Assembly: GCF_002860345.1 (NCBI RefSeq)
Contig: NZ_NMYC01000005.1
Span: 62,001 to 126,000, forward strand
Reading direction: 5' to 3'
Length of the DNA stretch: 64,000 nucleotides
Source: Bifidobacterium anseris
Lineage (GTDB): Bacteria; Actinomycetota; Actinomycetes; Actinomycetales; Bifidobacteriaceae
Numbering within the stretch: position 1 is the stretch's first letter; each line of letters begins with the position of its first letter. Below are positions 8,676-21,131 of the stretch, one piece after another. The translations under genes were made by a program, and so were the position numbers. The notes beneath the pieces were generated by a model. That model saw only the letters and a list, made by a program, of their open reading frames with translations, did not search any database and was not told the DNA's origin.

Positions 8676-9680
8676 TTACTTCTTCTTGCGGTTCTTGCGC
8701 TGCGGCTGCTGGCGCTGATGGCCCTGCACAGACTTGCGTTCCGCTTCCTTCTTCGCCTCGATCAGCTCCTCCTCCTCAAGTGAGGGGCGGCCTTCGCGGG
8801 CGCGCTTCCTGTTCTCGTTGTCGTGGTCGCGCTTCTCCTTGTCGATCGCCGCCGGCGAGCCGGGGGTCGGGAATTCGCGCAGCTGCCAGAACGAGCGCAG
8901 CAGGTTGCAGATGTTGTTCGCAAGCCAGTAGACGAGCACGGCGAACGGCATCGCGACGCCGGAGAAGATGTACATGATCGGGAAGATCCACAGCATCATC
9001 TTCTGCATGCGTTCGGTCTGCTTGTTCATCGATGCCGGCGCCGTGTTGCGGCGCATCGTGTTCCACTGCATGTACCACAGGCACGCGCACATCGCGAACA
9101 CGAAGATCGCGATGACGACCTTGCCGCTCGTGCCAGCCGTCGTGAAGGTGTCGGAGACCTTCGTGCCGAAGAATGTCGTCGCCGAGAATTCCTGCGCGGT
9201 CGCCACGTCGAAGGCGCCGAGCGGGGCGCGCTTGCCGCGCGCGATGTATGGGATCGCCGAAAGCACGTAGAACATGCACATGAAGACCGGGCCCTGGATG
9301 AGCATCGGCAGGCACGACCCCGCCGGATTGGCGTGGTTGTCCTTGTAGAGCTTCATCATCTCGCGCTGCATCGCTTCCTTGCTCGCGGGATCGTTCTTGC
9401 CCTTGTACTTGTTCTGAATCTTCATCATCTTCGGCTGGATCGCCTGCATGCCGCGCATCGACTTCATCTGCTTGTAGAACAGCGGGAAGACGCAGGCTTG
9501 CACGACGACCACGAGGAAGATGATCGACAGCACCCAGGAAAGGCCCACGGCCGGCATGCCGATGAGCGTAAGCAGTTTGTGGAACCAGTACATGACCTGC
9601 GTCATGAGCCACTCGACCGGGGTCAGCAGCTTGTACAGCCATCCCCAGAATCCGCTATCCAATAAGAAATTATCCGTCAT
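8676..9680 (-). CDS. yidC: Membrane protein insertase YidC
   Basis: A 334-residue insertase of the Gram-positive type (no large periplasmic domain). Membrane segments include the first at ~15-40 after FWGWLYKLLTPVEW, ILSIIFLVVVVQACVFPLF, the LPMLIQGPVFMCMFYVLSAIP hairpin, and the C-terminal VLVYWLANNICNLLRSF. The cytoplasmic loop with QIQPKMMKIQNKYKGKN-like charge is typical. A Lys/Arg-rich tail ends in RKNRKKK. It inserts membrane proteins alone or with SecYEG and is co-transcribed with yidD, rnpA and rpmH. Confidence 0.96.
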   Translation of the reverse strand: MTDNFLLDSGFWGWLYKLLTPVEWLMTQVMYWFHKLLTLIGMPAVGLSWVLSIIFLVVVVQACVFPLFYKQMKSMRGMQAIQPKMMKIQNKYKGKNDPASKEAMQREMMKLYKDNHANPAGSCLPMLIQGPVFMCMFYVLSAIPYIARGKRAPLGAFDVATAQEFSATTFFGTKVSDTFTTAGTSGKVVIAIFVFAMCACLWYMQWNTMRRNTAPASMNKQTERMQKMMLWIFPIMYIFSGVAMPFAVLVYWLANNICNLLRSFWQLREFPTPGSPAAIDKEKRDHDNENRKRAREGRPSLEEEELIEAKKEAERKSVQGHQRQQPQRKNRKKK

Positions 9681-9690
9681 ATCTGGCCGT

Positions 9691-9999
9691 TCACTCCTTC
9701 TCGTCGTGGGGCAGGGGGGTCAGCCGCGGCTCTTCGTGCGCGCGCGACCAAGAGAATCTGTAGAACAGGGAGAACCGCTGCGGCACATCGTCGATGCCTC
9801 CCGCACTCCAGGGGCGGCAGCGCAGCAGCCGCAACGCGGCGAGCGTGCCGCCGCGTACGGCGCCGTAGCGGCGAATCGCCTGAATCGCGTAGTTCGAGCA
9901 ACTGGGGTAATAACGACATGAGGGCGGGGTGTTCGCCGAAATCCGCCGCTGATACCAGCGGATGCAGCGAATCATCGCCCGCCCTGCGTGACCCGTCAT
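9691..9999 (-). CDS. yidD: Membrane protein insertion efficiency factor YidD
   Basis: A 102-residue member of the YidD (DUF37) family with the conserved ISANTPPSCRYYPSCSNYA segment and the SAGGIDDVP motif. It peripherally binds the membrane and assists YidC-dependent insertion. Its ATG shares a base with the rnpA stop (TGATG); an in-frame TTG one codon earlier is an alternative start. Confidence 0.93.
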   Translation of the reverse strand: MTGHAGRAMIRCIRWYQRRISANTPPSCRYYPSCSNYAIQAIRRYGAVRGGTLAALRLLRCRPWSAGGIDDVPQRFSLFYRFSWSRAHEEPRLTPLPHDEKE

Positions 10000-10355
10000 C
10001 AACGTGCCGTCTTACGGCGCACCGCACGGAACAGCTGCGCCATCTGCGCGTCAAGCGACGCGAAGGACGCGTGCGCCGCGCTCGGCTTGGCGCGCAGCAC
10101 GACGCTGCAGCGTTCGGGGAGCTCGTCCTCGTAGCGTTGCGCGAGCACGCGGAAACGGCGTTTCACCGTGTTGCGCACGACCGCGTTCCCCACCGCCTTG
10201 GAAACGGCCAGCCCCACATGTCTGGATGCATCGCCGGCGCCGCCGTCGGGCATGTCGTCGGGCATCAGATAATGCACGACGACGTCGTCGCCGGAGACCT
10301 TCCGGCGACGACGCAGCACGGCGACGAAATCGCGATGGCTTCTGAGCCGTTCCAC
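9999..10355 (-). CDS. rnpA: Ribonuclease P protein component
   Basis: A 118-residue basic protein with the RNase P signature [17 protein letters not shown]. It binds the catalytic RNA and helps process tRNA 5' ends. The start [10 protein letters not shown] matches the usual N-terminus. It lies directly after rpmH, the standard arrangement near bacterial origins. Confidence 0.96.
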   Translation of the reverse strand: MERLRSHRDFVAVLRRRRKVSGDDVVVHYLMPDDMPDGGAGDASRHVGLAVSKAVGNAVVRNTVKRRFRVLAQRYEDELPERCSVVLRAKPSAAHASFASLDAQMAQLFRAVRRKTAR

Positions 10356-10378
10356 GTTCGTCCGACTGAATCGAAAAC

Positions 10379-10513
10379 TCAGGCGGAAAGGGTCTTGCGG
10401 CCCTTAGCGCGGCGGCGGTTGATCAGCGCGCGGCCGGAACGCGTGCGCATACGGGCACGGAAGCCGTGCTTCATGTGGCGACGACGGTTGTTCGGCTGGA
10501 ATGTCCTCTTCAT
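10379..10513 (-). CDS. rpmH: Ribosomal protein bL34
   Basis: A 44-residue protein beginning [18 protein letters not shown] and ending in GRKTLSA, a near-textbook bL34. It is part of the 50S subunit. The ATG is preceded by GGGAG. It is the first gene of the leftward cluster, and its promoter must lie in the rpmH-dnaA intergenic region shared with the origin. Confidence 0.98.
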   Translation of the reverse strand: MKRTFQPNNRRRHMKHGFRARMRTRSGRALINRRRAKGRKTLSA

Positions 10514-10865
10514 AGTTTCATGCTCCCGTTAGGTTAGGTCGGTGGGTCATGCGTTTATGCATGACTTCGCTTGAGACAATCTCTACCAATTTACCGATAC
10601 CCCTATACCTCGCGCATGTGCAAGCGACGCCCAGCCTCGCACGGCGTATCCACGACACGCCCGGCGCACGGTCGTGGACGGCTGCGCGCGGCCATCCACA
10701 GCGCGGTCGCGAATGGCGGGGAAAGCCGCGGGAAGTTATACACAAACCACACCGTTGTAATTACAAAACCAAGCATTTCCAACACGCGAGCTTGTGGATA
10801 ACTTCCATCAGTCAGAGTAAAAATGACCTGTTACGCATGTGCATCTAACCGATGGAGACGAAATC
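10514..10865. other. oriC, dnaA-upstream part
   Basis: The 352-nt gap between divergent rpmH and dnaA. It carries a perfect DnaA box TGTGGATAA at 10793-10801 and a near box TTATACACA at 10736-10744, within an AT-rich stretch (about 10725-10830) that contrasts with the GC-rich flanks. It likely also holds the dnaA promoter, so DnaA autoregulation is plausible. With the region after dnaA it forms a bipartite origin. Confidence 0.75.
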
Positions 10866-12491
10866 ATGGTCGAAGCATCCAACGACCCGGCGGCCAAAGC
10901 GACCGTCATATGGTCGAACGCGCTCGAACTGCTTCGGAAGAACTCGTCGCTGACCGCCCGCGAGAAGGGATGGTTCGAGGGCGTAGTCCCCGAGGCGCTC
11001 TTCGGCACCAACATCATCCTCGCCGTCGAGAACAGCGAGACGCAGCATGTGCTGCAGACGGAGCTCAACGACGAGCTGCTGCAGGCGCTGCGCATCGCGA
11101 ACGGCGGCATCGACCTCTTCCCCGCCTTCAAGATCACCGTGCGCGCAAACGAACCCGAACAGCCGGTGCTGCCGGTCACCGCGCTGAGCGAGGAGGCGCC
11201 GCGCGGGGATACGCGCAAACGCCAGCCGGTGCCCGAACCTGAACCGGAGCCTGAGCCGGTCGTCGTGCAGCAGCAGCCGAAGACGACACATTACGATGAC
11301 GCCGTCGTGCAGACCTTCGAGGATTCGATGGGCGACGACCTCGATCCGGCAGCGGCGATGCCGACGGCGCTCAGCGGCGTCCCCGAGGTCTTCAAGGCAC
11401 GCTTCGGCCGCACCCCGCAGCCGATGATCGATCCGGAGACGCATCTCAACCCCTCCGACACCTTCGACACCTTCGTGCCGGGCGATTCGAACCGATTCGC
11501 GCGCACCGTCGCGCTCGCCGTGGCCGAAGGCGGCGGCAGCGACTTCAACCCGTTGTGCGTCTACGGCGGATCGGGCCTGGGCAAGACGCATCTGCTCAAC
11601 GCGATCGGCAACTATTCGCTCGTCAAGCAGCCCGGCGCCCGCGTGCGCTATGTGACGAGCGAGGAGTTCACGAACGAGTTCATCGATTCACTGCGCATGG
11701 ACGCCGGCACGAAGTCCGGCTCGAGCCGCGTGATGGCGTTCAACCGCAAATACCGCGAGGTCGACGTCCTGCTCATCGACGACATCCAGTTCCTCGGCGG
11801 CAAGACCGAGACACTCGAGCAGTTCTTCCACACCTTCAACAGCCTCTATCAGGCGAACAAGCGCATCGTCATCGCATCCGACGTGCCGCCGAAGAACCTC
11901 AAGGACTTCGAATCGCGACTCATCTCACGCTTCGAGCAGGGCATCACCGTTGATGTCAAGCCGCCGGACCTCGAGACTCGCATCGCGATCCTGCGGATGA
12001 TTGCGTCGAATTCGGGGATGCGCGTGCCCTACGACGTCCTCGACCTAATCGCCGAACGTTTCACCGAGAACATCCGCGAGCTCGAGGGGGCGCTCAACCG
12101 CGTCACCGCGCTCGCCTCGCTCAACGGGCAGCCGGTCACCGTCGTGCTCGCCGAGCAGACGCTGCAGGACTTCTTCTCCACCGATATCGAGGTCAAGCCG
12201 ACCGACATCATCGGACGCGTCGCGAAGTACTTCCATCTGACCTTCGACGACATCGTCGGCCCGCAGCGCAACCGCAACATCACACTCGCCCGGCAGATCG
12301 CGATGTATCTGACGCGCGATCTGACGAGCATGAGCCTCGTCAACATCGGCCAGGTGTTCGGCGGCCGTGACCATACGACGGTCATGCACAACATCAAGAT
12401 CGTCTCGGACGGCATGAAGCAGAAGCAGGAGATCTACAACTACGTCACCGAGCTGACGGTGCTGCTGCGCCAGCGCAACAACAACAAGTAG
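10866..12491 (+). CDS. dnaA: Chromosomal replication initiator DnaA
   Basis: A 541-residue initiator. Domain I lies at ~1-90, a variable Pro/Glu-rich linker (PVPEPEPEPEP) at ~95-210, the AAA+ domain at ~215-430 with Walker A GGSGLGKTH and Walker B LLIDDIQFL plus ESRLISRFEQG, and the C-terminal domain IV has the DnaA-box signature GRDHTTVMHN. The start is the ATG behind GGAGACG; a GTG 27 nt upstream is open but has no better site. It binds the boxes on both sides of its own gene and melts the origin. Confidence 0.97.
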   Translation: MVEASNDPAAKATVIWSNALELLRKNSSLTAREKGWFEGVVPEALFGTNIILAVENSETQHVLQTELNDELLQALRIANGGIDLFPAFKITVRANEPEQPVLPVTALSEEAPRGDTRKRQPVPEPEPEPEPVVVQQQPKTTHYDDAVVQTFEDSMGDDLDPAAAMPTALSGVPEVFKARFGRTPQPMIDPETHLNPSDTFDTFVPGDSNRFARTVALAVAEGGGSDFNPLCVYGGSGLGKTHLLNAIGNYSLVKQPGARVRYVTSEEFTNEFIDSLRMDAGTKSGSSRVMAFNRKYREVDVLLIDDIQFLGGKTETLEQFFHTFNSLYQANKRIVIASDVPPKNLKDFESRLISRFEQGITVDVKPPDLETRIAILRMIASNSGMRVPYDVLDLIAERFTENIRELEGALNRVTALASLNGQPVTVVLAEQTLQDFFSTDIEVKPTDIIGRVAKYFHLTFDDIVGPQRNRNITLARQIAMYLTRDLTSMSLVNIGQVFGGRDHTTVMHNIKIVSDGMKQKQEIYNYVTELTVLLRQRNNNK

Positions 12492-12599
12492 CCGGGAACC
12501 CACGGCAATCGGAACGCGCGCCCGCGTTTCGCCGAGCTGCCGGGGCCTATCTCGGCAGCGTCCAGTGTGGATACGGCACACGCGCGACACACCCAAGCA

Positions 12600-12905
12600 T
12601 GCCGATTTCGCAACAAAGTTTTCCACATGGTTATCCACAATTGTTGGCAAAGCTCGTGGATAACGCGAGGAAAACGCCGAAATCAGCTGTGGATAACTCG
12701 TGGAGAGGCGCAGTCGAAATGTGGATAGCGAGTAGCCCCCAACCATCCTGTGGAAAAACCGCCACTTTATCCACAGGCGATGCAGAAGTTATCCACATGC
12801 CCCAATTGTGGATAAACCGCTGGCCTGTAAGGCTTCCAGAGGTTTTCCACATATCCACCGTCCTTATGATGGTGATGAAAGCTTACATACTTAAGTAATC
12901 ATCAT
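12600..12905. other. oriC, dnaA-dnaN part with DnaA-box cluster
   Basis: Dense DnaA boxes: perfect TTATCCACA or its complement at 12631-12639, 12688-12696, 12767-12775, 12789-12797 and 12807-12815; one-mismatch or weaker sites at 12619-12627, 12655-12663, 12720-12728, 12749-12757 and 12843-12851. An AT-rich segment (12861-12905) after the last box is a candidate unwinding element. Both box orientations occur. No ORF is convincing in the whole 12492-13015 gap; the last ~100 nt hold the dnaN leader with AAGGAAAGCGC as ribosome site. Confidence 0.9.
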
Positions 12906-13015
12906 GACCATCAACGCACATTCGCGCTGAAGCGCGCTTCCTCTCGACGAAGCAAGCAAGAAGCAGTTAGAATGAATGCCAGACTCACACAATCGTCAAC
13001 AGTCAAGGAAAGCGC

Positions 13016-14140
13016 ATGAAAGTAGAAGTTAATTCCACCTCGTTCGCCGATGCTGTGTCCTGGACCACCAGCATCCTGTCCGCCAAGCAGCTCAACCCAC
13101 TGCTCTCCGGTATCAAACTCGAGGCTCGGGATGGTGCGCTCCAACTGTCCACATTTACCTATGAACTTTCGTCGCGTGACCACATCGAGGCGGGCGTCGA
13201 CGAAGCCGGCGCCGCCGTTGTGCCCGGCAAGCTGCTCGCCGACATCAGCAAGTCGCTGCCCTTCGAGAAGACCTACCTGCAGACCGACGGCTCGACGCTG
13301 CGCATCTCCTCTGGCAAGTCGACGTTCACGCTGCAGCTCATGCCGGAAAGCGAATACCCGGATCTGCCACAGCTCCCGCCACTGCTCGGTCAGGTGGACG
13401 CGCCGACGCTGACACAGTCGATCATCCAGGCCGCAGTAGCGATTGCGCGCACCGACGACCGACCGGTGCTCACGGCCGTGCAGATGAAGTTCGTCGGCGA
13501 CACGGTGACGCTCTCGTCGACCGACCGCTTCCGCCTGTCGCGCTCGACCTTCCACTGGTCGCCGGCCGACGACGGCCTCGACGCTGTCGCGCTCGTCAAG
13601 GGCACTCATCTGCGCGACATCTCCCGTTCGCTCGACGAACGCCAGAACGTCAATCTGTATCTGGACGTCGAGAACCCGACGCTGCTCGGTGTGGAAAACG
13701 CTGGCCGCATATCCACAGTCCAGCTCATCGACGGCGACTTCCCGGCTGTCGACCGCCTGTACGCCGACTCTTACCCGATCCACGCCGTGCTCGACAAGCA
13801 GAACCTGCTCGACGCGATCAAGCGCGTTGCGCTCGTCGCCGAACGCAACGCGCCGATCCGCATGGTCTTCGCCGGCCAGGAAGTCACATTGACGGCAGGC
13901 GCCGCCGACGAAGCCTCGGCGAGCGAAGTGCTCGACGTGGACCTCGACGGAGAGGACATCACCGTCGCGTTCAACCCGAACTATCTGCGCGAGGGCCTGA
14001 GCGCGATCACCGAACCGTTTGTCCGCATGAAGATGACGACGGCCGTCAAGCCGGTCGAGTTCGACGGCCAGCAGGAGGCGGATTCCGAGGAATCGCTCGC
14101 CTACCGCTATCTGCTCGTGCCGATGCGCTTCAACAGCTGA
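13016..14140 (+). CDS. dnaN: DNA polymerase III beta subunit (sliding clamp)
   Basis: A 374-residue clamp protein with three repeated clamp domains; recognisable strands include VRMKMTTAVKPVEF and the C-terminal YRYLLVPMRF, the conserved end that shapes the partner-binding pocket. It encircles DNA as a dimer and tethers the replicative polymerase. It follows oriC and precedes recF, as expected. Confidence 0.97.
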   Translation: MKVEVNSTSFADAVSWTTSILSAKQLNPLLSGIKLEARDGALQLSTFTYELSSRDHIEAGVDEAGAAVVPGKLLADISKSLPFEKTYLQTDGSTLRISSGKSTFTLQLMPESEYPDLPQLPPLLGQVDAPTLTQSIIQAAVAIARTDDRPVLTAVQMKFVGDTVTLSSTDRFRLSRSTFHWSPADDGLDAVALVKGTHLRDISRSLDERQNVNLYLDVENPTLLGVENAGRISTVQLIDGDFPAVDRLYADSYPIHAVLDKQNLLDAIKRVALVAERNAPIRMVFAGQEVTLTAGAADEASASEVLDVDLDGEDITVAFNPNYLREGLSAITEPFVRMKMTTAVKPVEFDGQQEADSEESLAYRYLLVPMRFNS

Positions 14141-14234
14141 GTCATGGCCGTGGCGTCTTTGCCGCATGGAGACGCCACGGCCGCCTTTTCTTCCGCTTTC
14201 CTTTTCCGTCCACCCGCCGAACCGTTGGAAACCG

Positions 14235-15404
14235 ATGTTCATCTCCCGCCTCGCCCTCGACCACTTCCGTTCGTGGGACCATTGCCTGCTCGACTTCGCG
14301 CCCGGTGTGACGATCCTGCAGGGTGCGAATGGGCTTGGCAAGACGAACATCGTCGAAGCCATCGAGTTCCTGGCGACCGGCGCGAGCCACCGCGCCTCGT
14401 CGTCGGCGCCGCTCGTCGAACGCGGCTTCGACGCGGCGACGATCCGCGCGAACCTGACCGACGACGAATCGGGCCGCACGACGACCTATGAGGCGACGAT
14501 CCGTGCGAAGGGTGCGAACCGCGCACGCGTCAACGGTGGCCCGTCGATGTATCTGCGCGACATCGTCGGTGACATCCCCCTCGTCGCGTTCACGCCCGAT
14601 GACCAGCGGCTCGTCTCGGCCGATCCGGCCTCGCGACGGCAGTTCCTCAACCAGACGGCTTCGCTGCTTGTGCGCGGCTACGCCGACACGTTGCAGCGCT
14701 TCACGCACGTCGCCAAGCAGCGTGCGACGCTGCTCAAGCAGCTCGGCGCATCCGAAGGCTTCGACGCGTCCCGCGACGCGGCGCTCAGCGGTCTGGAAAT
14801 CTGGACCGGCCAGTACATCGACCTTGGCCTGCAGCTGACGCGCGACCGCATGGCCGTCGTCGAGCGGGTGCGCGAGCCGTTCCGGAAGCTCGTGCACAAA
14901 CTCGCCGGCCCCGGCAACGACGCGACGCTCGACTACGAACCCTCCTTCGACGAGATCGCGCAGGGCGGGGACGCCCCGCGGCTCATTAGCGAGCATTTCC
15001 AACGGCTCTATGCCGGCGAGGTGGCACGCGGACGCAACCTCATCGGTCCGCAGCGCGACGACCTGCTCATCGAACTCAACGGCTTCCCGGCGCGCGAATT
15101 CGCGTCGAACGGCGAGATGTGGACGCTCGGCCTTGCACTGAAGATGGCCGTCTACCGGCTGCTCGAGGAACGCTTCGGCACGCAACCGATCGTCATCCTC
15201 GACGACGTCTTTGCGCAGCTCGACGAGACGCGGCGCACGCAGATTCTGCGCTTCGCGGCGGCGCAGCGGCAGGTGTTCATCACCGTCGCCGCGGCGAGCG
15301 ACATCCCTACTGATGACATCTCTGATGATGACGCCTTCGCCGATGCGCGGATCATCGACGTGGCCACGCTGCGCGAGCAGTCATACAACGAGGAGGCACG
15401 CTGA
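14235..15404 (+). CDS. recF: DNA replication and repair protein RecF
   Basis: A 389-residue SMC-like ATPase: N-terminal MFISRLALDHFRSW, Walker A GANGLGKTN, and a C-terminal ALKMAVYRLL followed by Walker B VILDDVFAQLD. The start is the ATG before FISRL, the usual RecF N-terminus; a longer in-frame extension is non-conserved. It loads RecA at gaps. The stop overlaps the next gene by one base (TGATG), indicating coupling. Confidence 0.95.
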   Translation: MFISRLALDHFRSWDHCLLDFAPGVTILQGANGLGKTNIVEAIEFLATGASHRASSSAPLVERGFDAATIRANLTDDESGRTTTYEATIRAKGANRARVNGGPSMYLRDIVGDIPLVAFTPDDQRLVSADPASRRQFLNQTASLLVRGYADTLQRFTHVAKQRATLLKQLGASEGFDASRDAALSGLEIWTGQYIDLGLQLTRDRMAVVERVREPFRKLVHKLAGPGNDATLDYEPSFDEIAQGGDAPRLISEHFQRLYAGEVARGRNLIGPQRDDLLIELNGFPAREFASNGEMWTLGLALKMAVYRLLEERFGTQPIVILDDVFAQLDETRRTQILRFAAAQRQVFITVAAASDIPTDDISDDDAFADARIIDVATLREQSYNEEAR

Positions 15405-15904
15405 TGCATACGCCAATCGCCGTGACGCTCAAGCTTGACGAGGGCAAGCTCGGCGCCCAGGAATTCCAACGCGTGGCAGCGAAGGCCGGCCTCATCAGGG
15501 AACTGCGCGTGCGCCGCGAGGAGGCGCTCGACAACTTCGGCAAACCGGGACGCGACCCGCACGAACTCGGCGACGTGCTCACAAAGATCGTCGAACAGTC
15601 AGGATGGGGACCGCACCTCAAGATGGCATCGCTCGAATCGGATTGGGCGTCCGTCGTCGGAGAAGTCAACGCGCGCCATTCTCGCGTCGCCAGCTACGTG
15701 GACGGCGTGCTGACGATTGCCGCCGATTCGCCGTCGTGGACGCAACAGCTCACGGCGATCGCGCCGATGCTCACTGAGACGCTGCGCGAACGCCTCGGCG
15801 GCCTGCGCATCGATGAGGTGCGCGTCACCGGGCCGCAGACACACGGCCGCGGCGTGCGCATGATGAAATACGTGCAGCGGAATACACGACGTCCGCGCGG
15901 CTGA
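15404..15904 (+). CDS. dciA: DciA-like helicase-loader protein (DUF721)
   Basis: A 166-residue protein of the DUF721 family, with the typical core WASVVGEVNARHSRVASYVDGVLTIAADSPSWTQQL. DUF721 has been identified as DciA, which delivers the replicative helicase in bacteria lacking DnaC/DnaI. The position between recF and gyrB is the standard actinobacterial one. The N-terminus (~60 residues) is variable, as in relatives. Confidence 0.88.
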   Translation: MHTPIAVTLKLDEGKLGAQEFQRVAAKAGLIRELRVRREEALDNFGKPGRDPHELGDVLTKIVEQSGWGPHLKMASLESDWASVVGEVNARHSRVASYVDGVLTIAADSPSWTQQLTAIAPMLTETLRERLGGLRIDEVRVTGPQTHGRGVRMMKYVQRNTRRPRG

Positions 15905-16110
15905 TAGAGACGTCGAAAGTCGTCATCGGCGACGCCGTTGTTCGCCGAAGGAGAACAACGATGCAGAACGGGCCGCCATTGCATTCCGTCCCTAAGCATG
16001 AGTAAGATATCTAGTAGTGTACTCAAGCGCCTACAAAGGCGTTTTATTCGTGTTATAGGGCATATCGCATCGCGAAAACACCCTCGCGACGAGCACAGAA
16101 AGGATACTCT

Positions 16111-18186
<2,076 letters not shown>

Positions 18187-18278
18187 TCGGACTTGCAACC
18201 CCTACAGCAGTCCCCTACGAGTCAGGCACCCGCAACAAGACGTGACCGCCCAGACGCGGTGAAGGCAAAGGAAACAAA

Positions 18279-21026
18279 GTGGCAGACGAACCCACCAACA
18301 ACGGCTCGGATGACGAGCTCAACAATCTCTCCGGCTCGATGGAGCCGCTGAGCCCGCAGGAAGCGGACAACACCGATTACGGCCTGATGGTCGGCACGCG
18401 CGTGCAGCCGGTCGACCTGCAGGAGGAGATGCGCCAGTCGTATCTCTCCTATGCGCTGTCCGTCATCGTCGAACGCGCGCTGCCCGACGTGCGCGACGGC
18501 ATGAAGCCGGTGCACCGCCGCGTCGTCTACGCGATGTACGACGGCGGCTACCGCCCCGACCGTGGCTACAACAAGTGCTCGCGCGTCGTCGGCGACGTCA
18601 TGGGCAAATACCATCCGCACGGCGATTCGGCGATCTACGACACGCTCGTGCGCATGGCGCAGTCGTGGTCGATGCGCTATCTGCTCGTCGACGGCCAGGG
18701 CAACTTCGGCTCCCCTGGCGACGATCCGGCCGCTGCAATGCGTTACACCGAATGCCGCATGGCGCCGCTTGCGATGGAGATGGTGCGCGACATCGACAAG
18801 GACACCGTCGATTTCGTGCCGAACTACGACGGCAAGACGCAGGAGCCGACCGTGCTGCCCGCGCGCTTCCCGAACCTGCTCGTCAACGGCTCCTCCGGCA
18901 TCGCCGTCGGCATGGCGACGAACATCCCCCCGCACAACATGCGCGAGGTCGCGGACGGCGTGCACTGGGCGCTCGACCATCCCGAAGCGAGCCGCGAGGA
19001 GCTGCTCGACGCGCTCATCGCGCGCATCAAGGGACCGGACTTCCCGACCGGCGCGACGATCCTCGGCCACAAGGGCATCGAACAGGCCTACCGCACCGGC
19101 CGCGGCCTGATTACGATGCGCGCCGTCGTCAACACCGAGGAGATCCACGGCCGCATGTGCCTCGTCGTCACCGAGCTGCCGTATCAGGTCAACCCGGACC
19201 GTCTCGTCGTCTCGATCCGCGAGGCCGTGCGCGACGGCAAGATTCAGGGCATCGCCGACATGCGCGACGAGACCTCGGGCCGCACCGGCCAGCGTCTCGT
19301 GCTTGTGCTCAAGCGCGACGCCGTCCCGAAGGTCGTGCTCAACAACCTGTACAAGCATTCGCAGCTGCAGCAGACCTTCGGCGCGAACATGCTCGCGCTC
19401 GTCGACGGCGTGCCGCGCACGCTGAGCCTCGACGCCTTCATCCGCCACTGGGTCGCCCACCAGCTCGACGTCATCGCGCGTCGCACCGCCTACCTCAAGC
19501 GCGAGGCCGAGGAACGCGACCACATCCTGCAGGGCTACCTCAAGGCGCTCGACATGATCGACGAGGTCATCCAGCTGATCCGTTCGTCGGCGACCGTCGA
19601 AATCGCGCGCACCGGCCTGATGAACCTGCTCGACGTGGACGACGTGCAGGCCGACGCGATCCTCGCGATGCAGCTGCGTCGTCTCGCCGCGCTCGAACGT
19701 CAGAAGATCCTCGACGAGCACGATGAGCTGATGCGCAAGATTGCCGACTACGCGGACATCCTCGCGAAGCCGGAACGCCAGCGCAAGATCGTCGGCGACG
19801 AACTCGACGAGATCGTCGCCAAGTACGGCGACGACCGCCGTACGAAGATCCTGCCGTTCTCCGGCGAGATGAACGTCGAGGACCTGATCGCCGAGGAGAA
19901 CGTCGTCGTCACCGTGACGCACGCCGGATTCATCAAGCGCACGAAGGCCGACGAATACCGTGCGCAGCACCGCGGCGGCAAGGGCATCAAGGGCGCCAAG
20001 CTGCGCGAGGACGACGTCGTCGACCACTTCTTCCTGACGAGCACGCACAACTGGCTGCTGTTCTTCACGAACAAAGGACGCGTCTACCGCTGCAAGGCGT
20101 ACGAGCTGCCGGAAGGCTCGCGCGACTCCAAGGGCCAGCATGTCGCGAACCTGCTGCAGTTCGAACCCGACGAGCAGATCCAGACCGTGCTGTCGATCCC
20201 GAACTACGAGGTCGCAAAGTACCTCGTGCTCGCGACGCGCTCCGGCAAGGTCAAGAAGACGCGGCTGTCCGAATACGATTCGCCGCGTCAGGGCGGCCTC
20301 ATCGCCGTGCGTCTGATGCAGAACGAGGACGGCGAGACGAGCGACGAGCTGATCGGCGCGAACCTGTGCAACGCCGAGGATGACATCATTCTCGTCTCGA
20401 AGCACGGCATGAGCCTCAAGTTCCGCGCCGACGACGAGCAGCTGCGCCCGATGGGCCGCCAGACCGCCGGCGTGCAGGGCATGAAGTTCCGCGACGGCGA
20501 CGAGTTGCTCGCGATGGACGTCGTGTGGGGAGACACCGACAAGGATCTCTTCGTCGTGACGAACGAGGGCTTCGCGAAGCGCACGCAGCTGGGCGAATAC
20601 CGTCTGCAGGGCCGCAACGGCTACGGCGTCAAGGCCGTGCAGCTCGTTGAGGGCCGCGGCTTCCTCATCGGCGCGCTCGTCGTGTCCGAAGAGGACCAGA
20701 TCATGGCGATCATGAAGTCCGGCAAGGTCATCCGCTCCGACGTGGCCGAGGTCAAGCGCACCGGCCGCACGACGCAGGGCGTCACCTTCGCGAAGCCGGA
20801 CAAGGACGACGAGATCGTCTCGATTGCGCGCAATGCCGAAACCGAGGACGACGCCGACGGCGACACCGTGACGACCGATTCCGCGTCCGGCAGCACGAGC
20901 GTGCAGCCGGCCGAAGGTGAGCCGGTCTTCGAAGTCCGCGCCGACGGCGACCAGCCGACGCCGGTCATCGAAGAGGATTCGGCGGCGATCGAACGCACCG
21001 GCGACGGCGACGGCGACGCCGAGTGA
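18279..21026 (+). CDS. gyrA: DNA gyrase subunit A
   Basis: A 915-residue gyrase A with a GTG start behind AAAGGAAACAAA. The winged-helix region holds [13 protein letters not shown], with Ser117 at the classic quinolone position (wild-type-like), and the catalytic Tyr156 in [10 protein letters not shown]. The C-terminal beta-pinwheel contains the gyrase box in [10 protein letters not shown]. An acidic, non-conserved tail of ~75 residues ends the protein. It forms the A2B2 gyrase with gyrB immediately upstream. Confidence 0.98.
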   Translation: MADEPTNNGSDDELNNLSGSMEPLSPQEADNTDYGLMVGTRVQPVDLQEEMRQSYLSYALSVIVERALPDVRDGMKPVHRRVVYAMYDGGYRPDRGYNKCSRVVGDVMGKYHPHGDSAIYDTLVRMAQSWSMRYLLVDGQGNFGSPGDDPAAAMRYTECRMAPLAMEMVRDIDKDTVDFVPNYDGKTQEPTVLPARFPNLLVNGSSGIAVGMATNIPPHNMREVADGVHWALDHPEASREELLDALIARIKGPDFPTGATILGHKGIEQAYRTGRGLITMRAVVNTEEIHGRMCLVVTELPYQVNPDRLVVSIREAVRDGKIQGIADMRDETSGRTGQRLVLVLKRDAVPKVVLNNLYKHSQLQQTFGANMLALVDGVPRTLSLDAFIRHWVAHQLDVIARRTAYLKREAEERDHILQGYLKALDMIDEVIQLIRSSATVEIARTGLMNLLDVDDVQADAILAMQLRRLAALERQKILDEHDELMRKIADYADILAKPERQRKIVGDELDEIVAKYGDDRRTKILPFSGEMNVEDLIAEENVVVTVTHAGFIKRTKADEYRAQHRGGKGIKGAKLREDDVVDHFFLTSTHNWLLFFTNKGRVYRCKAYELPEGSRDSKGQHVANLLQFEPDEQIQTVLSIPNYEVAKYLVLATRSGKVKKTRLSEYDSPRQGGLIAVRLMQNEDGETSDELIGANLCNAEDDIILVSKHGMSLKFRADDEQLRPMGRQTAGVQGMKFRDGDELLAMDVVWGDTDKDLFVVTNEGFAKRTQLGEYRLQGRNGYGVKAVQLVEGRGFLIGALVVSEEDQIMAIMKSGKVIRSDVAEVKRTGRTTQGVTFAKPDKDDEIVSIARNAETEDDADGDTVTTDSASGSTSVQPAEGEPVFEVRADGDQPTPVIEEDSAAIERTGDGDGDAE

Positions 21027-21040
21027 CCATCGTCCGTGAA

Positions 21041-21079
21041 GGGACGTGCCCACGGCCATGTGCGCCGTGGGCACGTCCC
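21041..21079 (+). terminator. Terminator after gyrA
   Basis: Perfect 16-bp inverted repeat GGGACGTGCCCACGGC with a seven-base loop, 14 nt after the gyrA stop. No strong T-run follows. Confidence 0.65.
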
Positions 21080-21131
21080 CGAACGTTGGTAATCTCAACC
21101 TCAAAGCCATGAGCATTTCAAGGAGCAGAGC